DNA of 64,000 nucleotides from Phoronis australis (GCA_002633005.1 NMRA01000584.1:195629-259628), one strand, 5' to 3'; positions 26,301 through 36,793 are shown, counted from the stretch's first letter. Notes: generated by a model from the sequence alone, not told the origin. Translations and numbers: made by a program.

Positions 26301-29300
26301 TGGCATGTGTCGTGGCCTCATCTTAATTTAAAACGCTATCATTTGCAACCAGTGCGCTTGATCAACACAAACAATGGCACTCTGGCGAAATTGACAGGGT
26401 ACGGCCCGATGCCACATGAAGCGCTTTGAATTAGGAGCAACTTCAAAATTATTACTAACTTAGTTATCATTATTGTTAGTCAGTAGTATCAGTAGCTGCA
26501 ACAATTTTGTTGTTGTGCATTTATACCCTATCTTTAACGGATATGCTGGGGCTGGACATTTTCAGTGGGGGAGGGGTTCGACCGAACCCCCTCCACCCTG
26601 GCTACGGGCCTGGGCTTCACAAATAGAAACTAATAGTTCACGAAATGCATCTCCACCAGGTACCCTGTATTTGAATATACATGCACCGCCAGCTATCGGA
26701 CTACAAGTATTTGCGAAAAACGTCGTCACACGACACAATGACAATCACACGCAGTCAATAAACTAACCTTCGTTTTTGTCCTGTTCATTTACGATAATTA
26801 ACAACGAAGTTTTGATACCAAATGCCACCGCACTTGTTTAAACGTGTTAATTTAGTAAAAAGCTGTCAAACTGCGAAAACATCTAGTTTTAGACACAGAT
26901 GATCACAGGATCGTATACGGAAATAGTGACAACACCGTGTTCAAGTTGAATTTCAGCTATACGGTAGACTGTTTACACGACAGTCACTTAGGTTTCTGTA
27001 TTCTATTATCCTTAGTTGGCAACACTGATTCGAGAACGAAAAACGGGCTGCAGCCAGCCAAGGCCAGTCACCTTGTTGCCTTTCTACGTTTCCTATGCTT
27101 TCGTATTGAAAGATTCCGAGACATGACGCACACACTCTCACATCACTTTCCTTTAAGCCTAGGAGTTTCGAGGAGTATCGCGATTTCATTTCACGCTAAC
27201 CAAATTTCGCCGTATATCTCAAAACTGTCCCACCAAAAATCGAAACAGTCGGAAAGCATGTACTATAAACAAAAACTCGTGCAAATTTTTTAACAAGGAT
27301 GCATAACTCACGAATTCGGATGCCTAACTTTGTTTCGACTTTGATAGCAAATGTAAGTTCTCGGGCGAAACCGCTTTCACAGAAATCTCTAGGCATGCAT
27401 TTACAGTAGCGTCCAAATTTCACACGAGACTGTAAAATTACGACTTTTAAAGATATTCTCACGTGACTTTACGCGCCCGGACATTATGCTTCACACACAG
27501 GAGTTTCTTTCGTTGCTTCGGAGGCCCACTTCGAATCTTTTTTAAAAGATCATAAGAAAACGTGTGAAGAATGCAGGTACCTTAGGTACAATGCTGATGT
27601 CTTCATGTCAACAAAGAGCCAACTAAAACATGAAAGTGATCTCAATCAGCTGTCAGTCACCAAATATCTAATTTTTGGTACAAAGTACATCAAAAATACA
27701 GGTCTCATGTCACATTAGAAGTGACTTCAGAGTTTAGGAAGCGCCTCTGTAGACAGGGCTCAACGTTGGCTTGACCCTCTGATTATGTATCCTTGACCAA
27801 TTGGATGAACATTACGCACGTAAATCAAGTTACGTGCGTAAATAAATTCTTGCTAATGGTGTAAATCAATTATTTAATTAAAGTAACTATTTAATTGACG
27901 TAAATATTTACAGCCGTGAAGTAATTAGTTAGAGGCGTAAATTAATTATTTCCGACGTAAAGTAATTACGTAATTTGCGTGCGTAACGTTCAGCCATTTG
28001 GCCAACGATAATTATAACGCTATGAGCATAATTTCAAGCAACGAGCTGCCAGCTCTTCCCAAGACCAGAAACTCTTTACCATCACAATAAGGGACAAGTC
28101 ATTGAGGTAATTTTTTTAAAAAGTGGCCAAATTTAAAGGCTAGTAGGCTTTCACAGAAGACTAGCTTCAGCATCTTAAAGACGTCAAAAGACAGAACGAA
28201 AAATCAGCGAGGTGTTTTGTTTCCCGTACAAGGGATGTTGAATAAAACAATGTGAAAGACATCCTTGGGACACCATATTGGCAGCCCCTTTTGCTTGCAT
28301 TTTGTCTAAGTAAATTTGATTTGATCACACACAGGCCTAACGTTTGCGCAATGCAACAGGTGGCGTCTACCAACAAGAAGTACTACTCACAAGTTCTCGC
28401 TTACAGACCAAGACGGATGTGCGGGAAACCAGCGTAAGTAACTGTAAAGATCTTTGTTGCATAGTAAGGATTTTCCTTTTCCAATGGTTACTTGTCAATT
28501 TTCCTGGGGCAATTAATAGGACGTCTAACCAGTTGGCTATGGAATTCCAAGCTACCAGTTGTTATAGCGTACGGGTTTTACACGTTAACGCGTGCAGGCT
28601 TGGAATTCTATAGCTGGTTGATTACCATAAACATACTCCTGTTTCTTTTACTTCAGGTATGTTCGCTATCACTGTTGCAATGGTTACGAGTCCATTCTTG
28701 GCATAAAGGGTTGTATGGGAGGTACGTAACAATTATAGATTTTAACTTAAAACGTCAATCAGCTTAGAATTTACAGGAACCCGCTCCTTCGTGCACATAC
28801 AATGTACAAGTACGGTTGAAGACAACACTGGTTTCTACGGATTCTATCTTAAGCCCGAAGAAAAAATCACTCCTGCACAAAGATGAACACCCACATACAT
28901 TTTCAGGGAATCGTTAATGTTCTACAAAACAAATTACCTACAGAAATATTGTTGTTGAAGATACTTTTGCACAAAAGTGGTTTTCTTTAATCAAGAACAG
29001 CGAGTCTAAGTCTATTGTAAAGAATTCAACCTTTATAAGTGAGCCATATTTCACGTGTGGACAGCACAGTTGGAATCTTGACTTGTTCGTCCTTGATTTC
29101 AGTTCAGCCAGTAGCAAACATCGTTGATACGGCGAAACGTGAACACCTTCGGATGTTTCTGAAAGCTTCTGACGCAGTCAATATCACAGACGACCTGAGA
29201 AAAAATGGTGCTTACACAGTATTTGTTCCGGAAAATTCGGCGTTTCAAAGTAGTACCGCAAAGACAAGGTAAAGCGACGACAATCTCAAAACGGAGTCGA

Positions 29301-32300
29301 ATTCAAGAACGTTTTAGTTAGAACTGGTTCTTGTTATGACTTCGTCAAACGTTAGTCCGTATTAACTACCACTCCGGGAAAACCAAAGTTGAAGTCCCCC
29401 AAAATGTAGTCTGGAAAGCGGCAAAAGATTCTTTGGTTGATTTCAGAGGCCCTCAATAAACGTTTATGCCGATACTTTAGGTGACTGCTTAGGTGACTCC
29501 CAGAAGAACCCATGATTAGAAGACGCTACATTATGCCTTGGTGTACTCATCCTAAAGCAGGTATTACTAATATGCAACTGTGCCCAACCGTACATGCAAC
29601 TGGTTTCACAAACTGATCGAACTACGGTCTTTTCAGACGCCAGCTCTTGTCTCCTGACAATTCACTAGTTAAGAATCATTTTGTTCACGGTCGCCGAAAC
29701 ATCAACCAGCTGACCAATGGAGCAAGACTCGAAACACTCTACAACAACAACGCCGGAAGTAGGGACAGGCTAAGGGTGGCGAAATATTCAAATGGTGTAA
29801 GTACACAAACGTCGTTTTGCTACTAAAATTTGTGTCAACATTTAAGCCCAGTATTGCTTAGGGAATCGAGGTATTAACTTGGACTGACATCCTTTTTGCA
29901 TGACGTTCCACTCTGAATACTGCATGTTTCAAAATGAATTAAATATCATTTACCGAACCTAACTCTTTGGCATTTAAGTACTGCAATATAACCTTGGATG
30001 GATGACATTGACCAGTGATGTCATTTGGGGTCTCCGTCTCAAGATTGTTTAGAGTCTGCATAGTGCTCAACTGATTGTCTTGTAGATTGTCACAGTGAAC
30101 TGCGCTCGCATAACGGTGCCGAACCTTCAGGCGTCCAACGGTATGATACACGTGGTCGACAAGGTAAATAGTCGATGCTTCTTGTTACAACCTTCCAAAA
30201 TTTATAGTTTCGTAAAGATTGTTGCTTCATATAAAAAGTCTGGTTTTGTGATCGATATGAATGTATGAATACGCGTCTAAGAACGCCCAAATAAGTACAA
30301 CGTAAGGTAATCTTGGTTGTTTAGGGTCAACGGGATTCAGTTGTTGCCGTCAAATTCAAAAGTGCACACCTAGCTTTACTACGTAAGACATTTTCGTAAA
30401 CTAAGATTTAGGTTCAGAATAACGACATAGAGGACTGGAAAAAGTCACAAGCATTGGCACACGGTATTTAACCTGTACTGACATTCGACATTGTCATTAA
30501 CGTCTTTCTGGAAAAAGATTTCCCGTTAAGAGTTAGAATGACCCACTGCCAACATGTATTTGGTTAACATCCCAGCACGTCATCAAGTTATACCTCGTCA
30601 TTAGGTCCTAGAGCCGTCCTATGACGGGACAATAATGGATTATCTGGAGAATGATGACAGGTTTCAAGACCTGGTGGTGGCCTTGCTTAATACTGGAGTG
30701 GCTGATGGGCTCAGAGATGGGAAGCTGAAGACGTTGTTTGCGCCAACCAACGATGCGTTCCAGGCAATGCCCCAGAAAATCCTGAACAGAGCTTTTCAAA
30801 ACAGCGACATTTTAAGAGGTAGGATGACGTGTTTCAATTTCGGAGGACGCTAAAATAGGAAGGTCTTTTTAAAGACATTTATAGTTAAAAGTGCCTGTAT
30901 CCGTCATCTGTCGCAGTGTGCAGGTGTCTTGCAGTGCCGGATTTTCGATAACATAGCCAAGCTATAGCTTTTTGACCCGAACAAAGCAGGGGCCCGCCCG
31001 TAGAGTAATTCGACCCCACGCGGGCAGGCGGAAAGTTCTAATATCAAAACCGTGAAGTCTGAATCTCTCAGCTCAAGGCACGGTTTATATTTCTAGCCTG
31101 AGAATGTGTTTTAATAGAGTACATGTGGATTTTAATTATCAGCATTTTGAGCGCAAAGTGCGCTCAGTTTTCATCAAAATTAAAATATAGCGTGACAATT
31201 AAACCAACGCCTTGGCCGGGTTTAACAGGTCAATAACAGAATCTAGACCATATGTCCATGGCAATAGAAGTTCCAGATAGCTCACTAAAATCCAACTGTA
31301 ACTGCACCATACGTATCCTTGTTTTCCAATAACCAACCAGTTTTCATCAAAATTAAAATATAGCGTGGGTTCAACAGGTCAATACACGGAGTCTAGACCA
31401 TCTGTCCATGGCAATGAAAGTTCCTAAATAGCTCAATAACCTCCAACTGTAATTGCACCATACACTGTACGTTTAATTTTTCTCCCACAACAGTTAAAGG
31501 TGCACTTCGCTTTGTTTAACTGGCTAAAAACAAAAATAGAACTAGGTCTCAAAAGTGGACTCAGCTTCTTTAATGTCAGCAATCTGTGTCATCATATTCT
31601 TTACCATGCTAGGATTTGATTTACACACCAGCAAGATCATTAGAACAAAACGCTTCAGTGTTTAATGGGGTTGACCACCCTTAAAATTGCAAATTCGAAA
31701 TGACGTAAGTAGGCCTATGCATTACAAATGATTCAATGAGTTGATAACGGTAATGGGATCCTATCAAGGCAATGCATATTTTGAGAAAGATGTTACGAGA
31801 GTAAAATGCCTCATACGACTAAATGAGACGAAATACGTCTCAAGTCAAAGAACGGGTCTACCTGAACGCATTACAGCCGTATAAATCCGATGCCGCTGAA
31901 CCAACGTGACTTGCAGATTACGACTTAAGCATGAAGTCGCACATAAACTGCTGTGCTAGAGTTCATTTGATTCGAATGTGGTATGAGAAAACGTTAATAA
32001 ATGGCTGAACTTTCTATTTATTACAGACATCATGCGCTATCACATCATACCGCATGACATCTGCTCAAGCGCCATCTTCACACCGTGTGGCATAACAACG
32101 CTAGAGGGGAGTAAGCTCAATACAAGCTGTGACGTGACGGACAATCTTGTTATCAATAGAGACAAAGTATCCCAAAAAGACATTCTGACCAATAACGGAG
32201 TGATACATGTGATAGACGCTGTACAGATTCCTGGTGGAGGTTAGTTCTCAACTTTCCTTCATAGTTGCCACGATTGCAGTCTGGCCCCAAATGCGGGCTA

Positions 32301-35300
32301 CGATTTTGTCGACGTATGGCTTACATCCTAATAATGAGCCATCTCCAGTAACAGCGCAAAAAACGCGGCCAACATCTATTTTTAGGGCTACAGCGATCGT
32401 TTGCTGTTTGGAAATTTTGTGGGGTCGTCTAAATCTGCCATTGTTTCTTGTCAGAAAATACGTAACAACAGAAAAAAAGTGTTTATGTCATATACAGACT
32501 GTAGGTCACTTCAAAGAGAGGTGTCAAATACCTGAACTCCCGTAGATGATCATCTTAATAGCCATACACATCGTTTTCCACAAATTCTACTCACAAGTTT
32601 GAATCTAACGGTGGTACCATATCAATGGTTGTAGTTGAGTCCCTGAGTATCGCAATTCCTGGCGTTTTAACTTCCCCAAAGAAATAGATAACCACTTTGC
32701 TTCATACGTTGTGAGAGGAACTTCCAGTATTTTTTTTTTTCAAAATAACAAGAACATTGATGCCCGTCACAGCCGTGTTACGGTAGGTAAAGGCTAATGG
32801 TTGATAATTTGTGATACAGTCAAGGACCTCTACAACGTAGTTGGACAACATCCGAATACAAGGAACTTCTCGACCTTCTTGTCACAGAGTGGACTAGAAG
32901 AGATGCTGATGGCCTTTGACCGTCCCTACACATTGTTTGCACCCACAGACGCAGCATTCGAAGGTAAGGGTCTTTAAGGACGTGAACTCAAAGGCAAGAG
33001 TAGTGTGAGGTAGCGGCACAGCGCGGTTATTGGTGCCATATTCAGGATTTGTTGTCAATGGTGTCATGGAACCTCGTATGCGTTTTATCTTCGTTTCTAA
33101 TTGGCCAACCAATTGTTCACACAGGTACTACGCAAGCACGCCACATGTAATTCGTGTAACCTAATAACTATAACTACAAGTAACACACAGGAATTGGGTC
33201 GGAGATAATTACTCCATTTGTTTTCACTGCAATGACACCAACGGTATCGATTCAAATTTCTCACTGCCTTGGGACGTCGTACTATAGAAACTTCGGACCA
33301 CTGCTTGGCATGGCAGAAATGGTCAACCGATGATACCAGTCTAAAAGCGCAATTGCAAATGCTTCTTTAAAAAGAACCTGGGGGAAAAACAAAAAGATAA
33401 AGCCTTGCGGACCACTTAGGGGAAGTATCAGGGCCGGTGACAACAAAACTACTAGACCAATAACGTCGCGGGAAACTGAACGTTTATTGGAAGTGTGAAT
33501 GCGATTTGTAAATTTTGAAGTAAGTGTCTCAAGTAAAGTTTAGTAGTCATGGACTCTGGTGTTAGAAATTACTCGGAAACGCCATGTGAAAATATAACGA
33601 CCTCATTCTGATTCTTGCAGAACTAACAGGAGGCAACTTGGAGGCCATCAAACACCAGCCAGAGACGCTACGACGCATTCTTAACTACCACTTAGTGGAA
33701 GGAAAGATCACAACATCCGACATGGTGTCCGACATGTTGTTGAAAACATTCCCTCAAGGAGATGGTGATCAACCCACAATAAGAGTAACACTTGGACCTG
33801 GCCAGGTTGGTATCGTAAGACTCATGCATAATTTCACAATCTTGGTAGGAACAGACCACAAGACCAGAATTTTGAATAGTTTTTGGTGTTCATGATTCAG
33901 CTACTTTGTGGTAAAATACATTGTATTTCACTTTCAGACGTACGCAGCTAACAATGGCCGAATTGTGAGCGCTGACCACAAGGCAGGCAATGGAGTACTC
34001 CATGTTGTCGACAAGGTACTACTGCCTCCTGAACAGACTCTTTCTCAGCACGTGCAGCTCAACTCGACATTAAAGTGAGTAACCCTATGCTGTTTGTACA
34101 AAGTGGACACGTCGTGAAGGGCCACCGCAGATCTGAGTTGTCTATCTCGAGTGAACTTCAGCTGAGCTGATAGGTCACGTCAATGCGTGAAATGCAATAA
34201 CTGAATGAGCTTGCCGCCTTGACGTGAGCTCTCGGCTCAGATGTCGTTCACTTGAGGTAGACAGATGAGCTTACCATGTGATTAAGTTTCGTCCCGATAA
34301 TATTCAAATAGTGCTAAAAACAAAGACATGTTAAAACACGATCCTGGGCGTGGTGTATGGTCTGGTGAATTCTTACAACTGTTTTAGCATCGTTGATAGA
34401 ACTTTGTTGAATGCCGTAGAGACCATCACAAACATGAATGTTGCGACAGTTCAGTTGAGATATTAATCATTGTCTAGAAGCTGTTGGGTTGTCGTATCAA
34501 CATAGAAGTGGAGCTGTGAGGTTTGTTATGGTGCTGTTCAAATGTTTTTGGAGCTTCGTCACGCTATGGTGGGCTATAGTAGAGTACTAAGGATGCTCTT
34601 TTAGGATACTATGCCCATGTACACTAAGGTCCTTCTTGAGTCACCTGATGGTGGAGTGTTTGTTGGAGCTTCGCCATGCTATGATGGGCTATTTAAGGAT
34701 GCTCTGTTACGATACCATGTACACTTAGGTCCTTGTTGGGTCATGGTGGAACGTTTGTTGGTCATCACCCGTTCATTTTTGAGAGTCGCGTTCATGCATT
34801 TGATAGATAAGAACGCTGCAAATTGTTCGTGAGACATTTTTGAACAAGCGTTCAGCTAGTCGCTGTAACTTTGTCATGTGGACTCGGGGGCTTCGCAAGT
34901 TTTCCACACAATGACACAGCGACTGCTTGTTCAGAACAGCCTGCTGGCCGATTGTGTTACGGCGTGATAGTGCGCATGCTGTGACAGGGGCGCGCTCTTC
35001 AACGCAATTTTATTACTGAGTTTATTTCGACTGTGCATTGTTGCTAGCGACTTGTTATTTGAAAGCATAACACACCCTGAGCTAGGTATACAAATGACCA
35101 TGCAGTTTTTAATAATCATATTCCGTAAAACATAAGACGTCATTCCATATGCGGCGTGTACATGCATGGCATAAAGCACCGCTCTCATGGTATTACAAAT
35201 TTTCCAGGACATTTTTATCTGTACTTGAAGTATCAGGAATCAACGACAAACTAAACAATATGGGGAACTATACTCTGTTCGCACCAACTGACGATGCATT

Positions 35301-36037
35301 TGAAGCGTTGGAAACAAGCTTTCTGGAAAGTCTCTTCTTCGATCCTGATAAGCTGGAAACGGTAACTTGAAGTAGTCATAGCCGTCTAAACATCCTTCTT
35401 ATCATACTGTAAAGTCTTTTTACTTTTAACAGCCAAAATGTATTCCCAAATGAAGGAGGCAGTGTGACCTAGTAATATAAGTGTAAACTTCCTTTGCTCA
35501 AGGTCGAGGGTTCAAGTCCAACACACAGTGTATATATTTATAAATCATAAAATGTTTGCTGCGCAATGGGCCTATCTGAGCGGCCAAGGCACACTTGGTA
35601 CGTGTACCAGACCCCCTGCCGATATTTTTCTTGTTTCCAAAAGATGCTTTTCCAAACTCCATACCTTTACATGACACAAGAAACTTTCTTGGGGAATCTT
35701 TTGCTAATTTTCAACAACAACATCCCTGTACAACCTGCCTACACTGCAGATAAGTTTTCGATATAGGAATAAATTGTAACTGGAGAACTGATTTGCTGAT
35801 AACCACATTGATCCTCATTTTCAGATACTACGTCACCACATCCTACCACAGACTATATTCGGTTTCAACTTGAGACCACCGCTGTATTATCACTTCACCT
35901 CAGCAGCAGGCAGAAAAGTAAAACTACAGCGACTGACAGACCACACGCTTATAGTCGGCAACGGAAGCGCCTTGCGAGAGGACGTATTCGCCAATAATGG
36001 AAACATGTTCATCATAGACACCGTGTTACAAGTATAG
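14246..36037 (+). CDS. TGFBI/periostin-like secreted matrix protein (EMI + four FAS1 domains), 13 exons
   Basis: The spliced frame of 1950 bp encodes about 649 residues; human TGFBI is 683. Exons: 14246-14367, 28335-28433, 28657-28721, 29103-29268, 29637-29796, 30086-30163, 30605-30818, 32027-32239, 32820-32963, 33621-33805, 33938-34074, 35208-35361, 35825-36037; all introns are GT-AG and phases agree. Residues 1-20 are a hydrophobic signal peptide, about 41-95 an EMI domain, then FAS1-1 (96-230), FAS1-2 (231-372), FAS1-3 (373-515) and FAS1-4 (515-649). FAS1 hallmarks seen: TLFAPTNDAF, TLFAPTDAAF, TLFAPTDDAF, RYHIIPHD, NYHLVEGK, NGMIHVVDK, NGVIHVIDA, NGVLHVVDK. The exon 5/6 junction reads NGIVTVNCAR, as in TGFBI. 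The family is secreted and binds matrix and integrins. The C-terminus stops right after FAS1-4 and lacks an RGD tail. Orthology to TGFBI versus periostin is not resolvable. Confidence 0.9.
14987..15100 (+). repeat. 23-bp tandem repeat, five copies, each but the first with GACGTCAT
   Basis: Unit GTCATCATTACAGGGAACAC plus GAC, repeated five times without spacers. The first copy has GGCGTC in place of GACGTC; the other four keep the palindrome GACGTC. Lies about 0.6 kb inside intron 1. Confidence 0.9.
16116..16232 (+). repeat. two diverged tandem copies of a 58-bp unit
   Basis: TGTTTGGGATGGTTGTTTAG ... CTTTTAAAATAATATCT is followed by TGTTTGGGATGACTGCTTAA ... CTTCTAAAATATTATCT. Confidence 0.7.
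17650..18190 (+). repeat. piece of interspersed repeat R1
   Basis: Matches 54,310-54,790 in order: GACTCAGTCTTTTATC, GAAGGATTCAACACTAACTT, TTTCAGCCAGTGTTATATTG, AATTGCCCTGTACAACACA, CAGTGAACGGGCCGG. Confidence 0.7.
18555..19720 (+). repeat. decayed copy of the GTGGACACATT repeat family
   Basis: Reads TACGTGGGTGCATTATGCCG, TCCGTCC, CTATCTCAAAACTG, TTTTTGGCGTCC, and CCCCTAGTG blocks in the order seen at 3635-5012, but more diverged. Internal reiteration is still visible. Confidence 0.6.
20210..20335 (+). repeat. short repeat with GGGGGCTATAGCCCCC hairpin, two half-copies
   Basis: GGCTATAGCCCCCAC ... CAGTGCTACGCCGCACATG is followed by AAGGGGCTTTTTTTAGTGCT and GCGTCGCCCATG, a second diverged half. 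No coding content. Confidence 0.4.
20887..21053. mobile_element. foldback MITE-like element, about 48-bp arms
   Basis: Left arm GGGATAAATACAAAACGTAC ... TAGATGAAGTAATATCC pairs with the right arm GGATATTACTTCATCTA ... ACGTTTTGTGTATGTCCC. The centre folds further: ATTATTCTGCGTATC against GATACGCGGAATAAT. No coding capacity. Confidence 0.75.
21721..21756 (+). repeat. stranded end of the 25-bp minisatellite
   Basis: About one and a half copies (GACCATGTGTTATAAAGTAC ...) of the unit that resumes at 23,769, separated from it by a TTAA-flanked element. Confidence 0.75.
22441..23309. other. assembly gap (N)
   Basis: 869 unread bases. The right edge is a G/C homopolymer-like run, a plausible cause of the break. 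Confidence 0.99.
23310..23348 (-). repeat. end of a G/C-rich interspersed repeat
   Basis: GGGGGCGGGCCCCCTGGGCC followed by CTAAATCCGCCTATGG. The inverse (CATAGGCAGATTTAGGGGGG) begins the G-rich repeat at 44,103, so the gap probably hides a copy of that family. Confidence 0.6.
23769..24220 (+). repeat. 25-bp minisatellite, about 18 copies
   Basis: Unit GACCATGCGTTATAAAGTAC plus ACTGA in head-to-tail copies, with scattered substitutions (GATCATGCG, GTTCTAAAG) and one short insertion (CGCCGTTATAAAG). Not CRISPR: there are no unique spacers. Confidence 0.9.
27797..28001. mobile_element. MITE-like element rich in ACGTAA/TTACGT
   Basis: The left end CCAATTGGATGAACATTACG and CACGTAAAT mirror the right end ATTTGCGTGCGTAACGTTCA and GCCATTTGG (about 29-bp imperfect inverted repeats). 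The interior is a chain of GTAAAT, AATTATTT and TTACGT words. Confidence 0.65.
28335..28433 (+). CDS. TGFBI-like exon 2 (EMI domain, first part)
   Basis: Acceptor cacacag before 28335, donor GTAAGT after 28433. Encodes PNVCAMQQVASTNKKYYSQV and RRMCGKP, the N-terminal half of the EMI domain. The cysteine normally found after the KYF/KYY motif in TGFBI and periostin is absent. Confidence 0.85.
28657..28721 (+). CDS. TGFBI-like exon 3 (EMI domain, second part)
   Basis: Acceptor ttacttcag, donor GTACGT. Encodes YVRYHCCNGYESILGIKGCM, matching the CCPGY...GC end of EMI. Starts by completing an Ala codon and ends in phase 1. Confidence 0.85.
29103..29268 (+). CDS. TGFBI-like exon 4 (FAS1-1 start)
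   Basis: Acceptor ccttgatttcag, donor GTAAAG. Encodes VANIVDTAKREHLRMFLKAS then YTVFVPENSAFQ, the first FAS1 helix and box. Confidence 0.9.
29637..29796 (+). CDS. TGFBI-like exon 5 (FAS1-1 middle)
   Basis: Acceptor tcttttcag, donor GTAAGT. Encodes LLSPDNSLVKNHFVHGRRNI and ends in YSNG, continuing to IVTVNCAR in exon 6. Confidence 0.9.
30086..30163 (+). CDS. TGFBI-like exon 6 (FAS1-1 end)
   Basis: Acceptor ttgtcttgtag, donor GTAAAT; 26 whole codons. Encodes IVTVNCARITV and NGMIHVVDK, the closing box of FAS1-1. Confidence 0.9.
30605..30818 (+). CDS. TGFBI-like exon 7 (FAS1-2 start)
   Basis: Acceptor cgtcattag, donor GTAGGA. Encodes DGTIMDYLENDDRFQDLVVA and KLKTLFAPTNDAFQAMP. Ends in phase 1. 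Confidence 0.9.
31168..31470 (+). repeat. local duplication of about 150 bp in intron 7
   Basis: AGTTTTCATCAAAATTAAAA ... CAGAATCTAGACCATATGTCC ... GCACCATACG occurs at about 31,168 and again, with small changes and a deletion, at about 31,330. Confidence 0.75.
32027..32239 (+). CDS. TGFBI-like exon 8 (FAS1-2 end)
   Basis: Acceptor tttattacag, donor GTTAGT. Encodes RYHIIPHDICSSAIFTPC, LEGSKLNTSC and NGVIHVIDAVQIPGG. Cys 314 and 336 sit where TGFBI Cys317 and Cys339 would; Cys322 is extra. Confidence 0.9.
32820..32963 (+). CDS. TGFBI-like exon 9 (FAS1-3 start)
   Basis: Acceptor gtgatacag, donor GTAAGG. Encodes DLYNVVGQHPNTRNFSTFLS and YTLFAPTDAAFE. Confidence 0.9.
33621..33805 (+). CDS. TGFBI-like exon 10 (FAS1-3 middle)
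   Basis: Acceptor attcttgcag, donor GTTGGT (weak). Encodes LRRILNYHLVEGKITTSDMV and ends TLGPGQ in phase 0, joining TYAANN of exon 11. Confidence 0.85.
33938..34074 (+). CDS. TGFBI-like exon 11 (FAS1-3 end, FAS1-4 start)
   Basis: Acceptor actttcag, donor GTGAGT. Encodes NGVLHVVDKVLLPPEQTL, ending domain 3 and opening domain 4. Ends in phase 2. Confidence 0.9.
34130..34268. mobile_element. foldback MITE-like element in intron 11
   Basis: TGTCTATCTCGAGTGAAC ... CTGAGCTGATAGGTCACGTC is inverted against GACGTGAGCTCTCGGCTCAG ... GTTCACTTGAGGTAGACA. Arms are about 45 bp with mismatches. Confidence 0.6.
34536..34763 (+). repeat. two tandem copies of a 115-bp unit in intron 11
   Basis: GGAGCTTCGTCACGCTATGG ... 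GGATGCTC ... ACACTAAGGTCCTT and then GGAGCTTCGCCATGCTATGA ... GGATGCTC ... ACACTTAGGTCCTT. Confidence 0.75.
35208..35361 (+). CDS. TGFBI-like exon 12 (FAS1-4)
   Basis: Acceptor aaattttccag, donor GTAACT. Encodes TFLSVLEVSGINDKLNNMGN and YTLFAPTDDAFEAL. Confidence 0.9.
35450..35535 (+). repeat. tRNA-derived SINE fragment
   Basis: GGAGGCAGTGTGACCTAGTA resembles a tRNA 5' part with an A-box-like core, and GGGTTCAAGTCC matches the pol III B box. Two inverted copies of the same family occur near 45.9 and 46.7 kb. Confidence 0.6.
35825..36037 (+). CDS. TGFBI-like exon 13 (FAS1-4 end, stop)
   Basis: Acceptor ctcattttcag. Encodes ILRHHILPQTIFGFN, a VKLQRL strand and NNGNMFIIDTVLQV, then TAG at 36035-36037. 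The protein ends immediately after the domain. Confidence 0.9.
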   Translation: MLRHHILPQTIFGFNLRPPLYYHFTSAAGRKVKLQRLTDHTLIVGNGSALREDVFANNGNMFIIDTVLQV

Positions 36038-36666
36038 GATCCCCGGCCAAAATTTTAGATTAAATTGCAGAAATCTGACACCAGGGTGGAGTTTCGTAGA
36101 CGCAAGAATCTCGCCAAAGAAGCTAATGTGACCAGGTGTTTCACTTGTAATGCATGACCATATTTCGCGAAGTCACGCGTGGTCTTGCGTTTCCACGAGG
36201 TTCTCACTTCTACAAAACGCAAGCCTCTTCCGTAAGTCAAGCGTGATCACGCGCTCCATTTCTAATGCAAGGCGACATTTTGCGTGATCTCGTCAAAATC
36301 ACAAGACACTAGCCTTGCAGAACCCAGTCGTTTGCATGGCAAACTGACAGTCTTTTCGAGACAGCTCCGCGAGCGGTCATGACCAAAAGTCAAATAGAGC
36401 GCCACAGGTACATATTATCCTCACTTTGCAGAAGGTGGAGGGTGAAAATGCACCTGGGGTCAAACGTTTCTTCCAATCTGCCACTTATCACCACCGCAGC
36501 AGGTGCTAAACTGTTGTCTACCACCCTGCTTGATTAGTAATGTCTAATAAGGTAGAGTCGACTCAAAACGAGGATAAGACTCTTTTTAATTGATGATCAC
36601 TTTCTTCTGTTTAATTATGCATGTCTCCACTTCTGGGAGAGGAACTAGCTGCTACTTGTCAAACAA

Positions 36667-36672
36667 AATAAA
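36667..36672 (+). terminator. candidate polyadenylation signal of the TGFBI-like gene
   Basis: AATAAA, about 630 bp after the stop codon and just before the oppositely oriented USP stop codon. No transcript evidence is available. Confidence 0.3.
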
Positions 36673-36793
36673 ACAGATTACAAATGTAAAAATCTATTTT
36701 TTATAACTTAGTAATACATTTCAAAAATATCGCAAAAGTACAGTGTATGACCATTCATTCACCTGCAACAACTTAAGTGGAGCTTACATCATG

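Larger units (their letters stand above)
14368..28334 (+). other. intron 1 of the TGFBI-like gene (about 14 kb, contains the gap)
   Basis: Runs from GTAAGT at 14368 to CACAG before 28335. It holds the 23-bp and 25-bp tandem repeats, decayed repeat copies, two foldback elements, a TTAA-flanked element and the N gap. I found no other coding exon inside it. Stretches 24.2-27.8 kb show nothing beyond a G/C-rich hairpin near 26,570-26,600 (GGGGTTCGACCGAACCCC). Confidence 0.7.

Noticed and set aside
28252-28334. In-frame extension of TGFBI-like exon 2 with a hydrophobic stretch as signal peptide
   Set aside because: No ATG is available (a stop lies just upstream); a proper acceptor at 28,334 and the matching exon at 14,246 explain it better.
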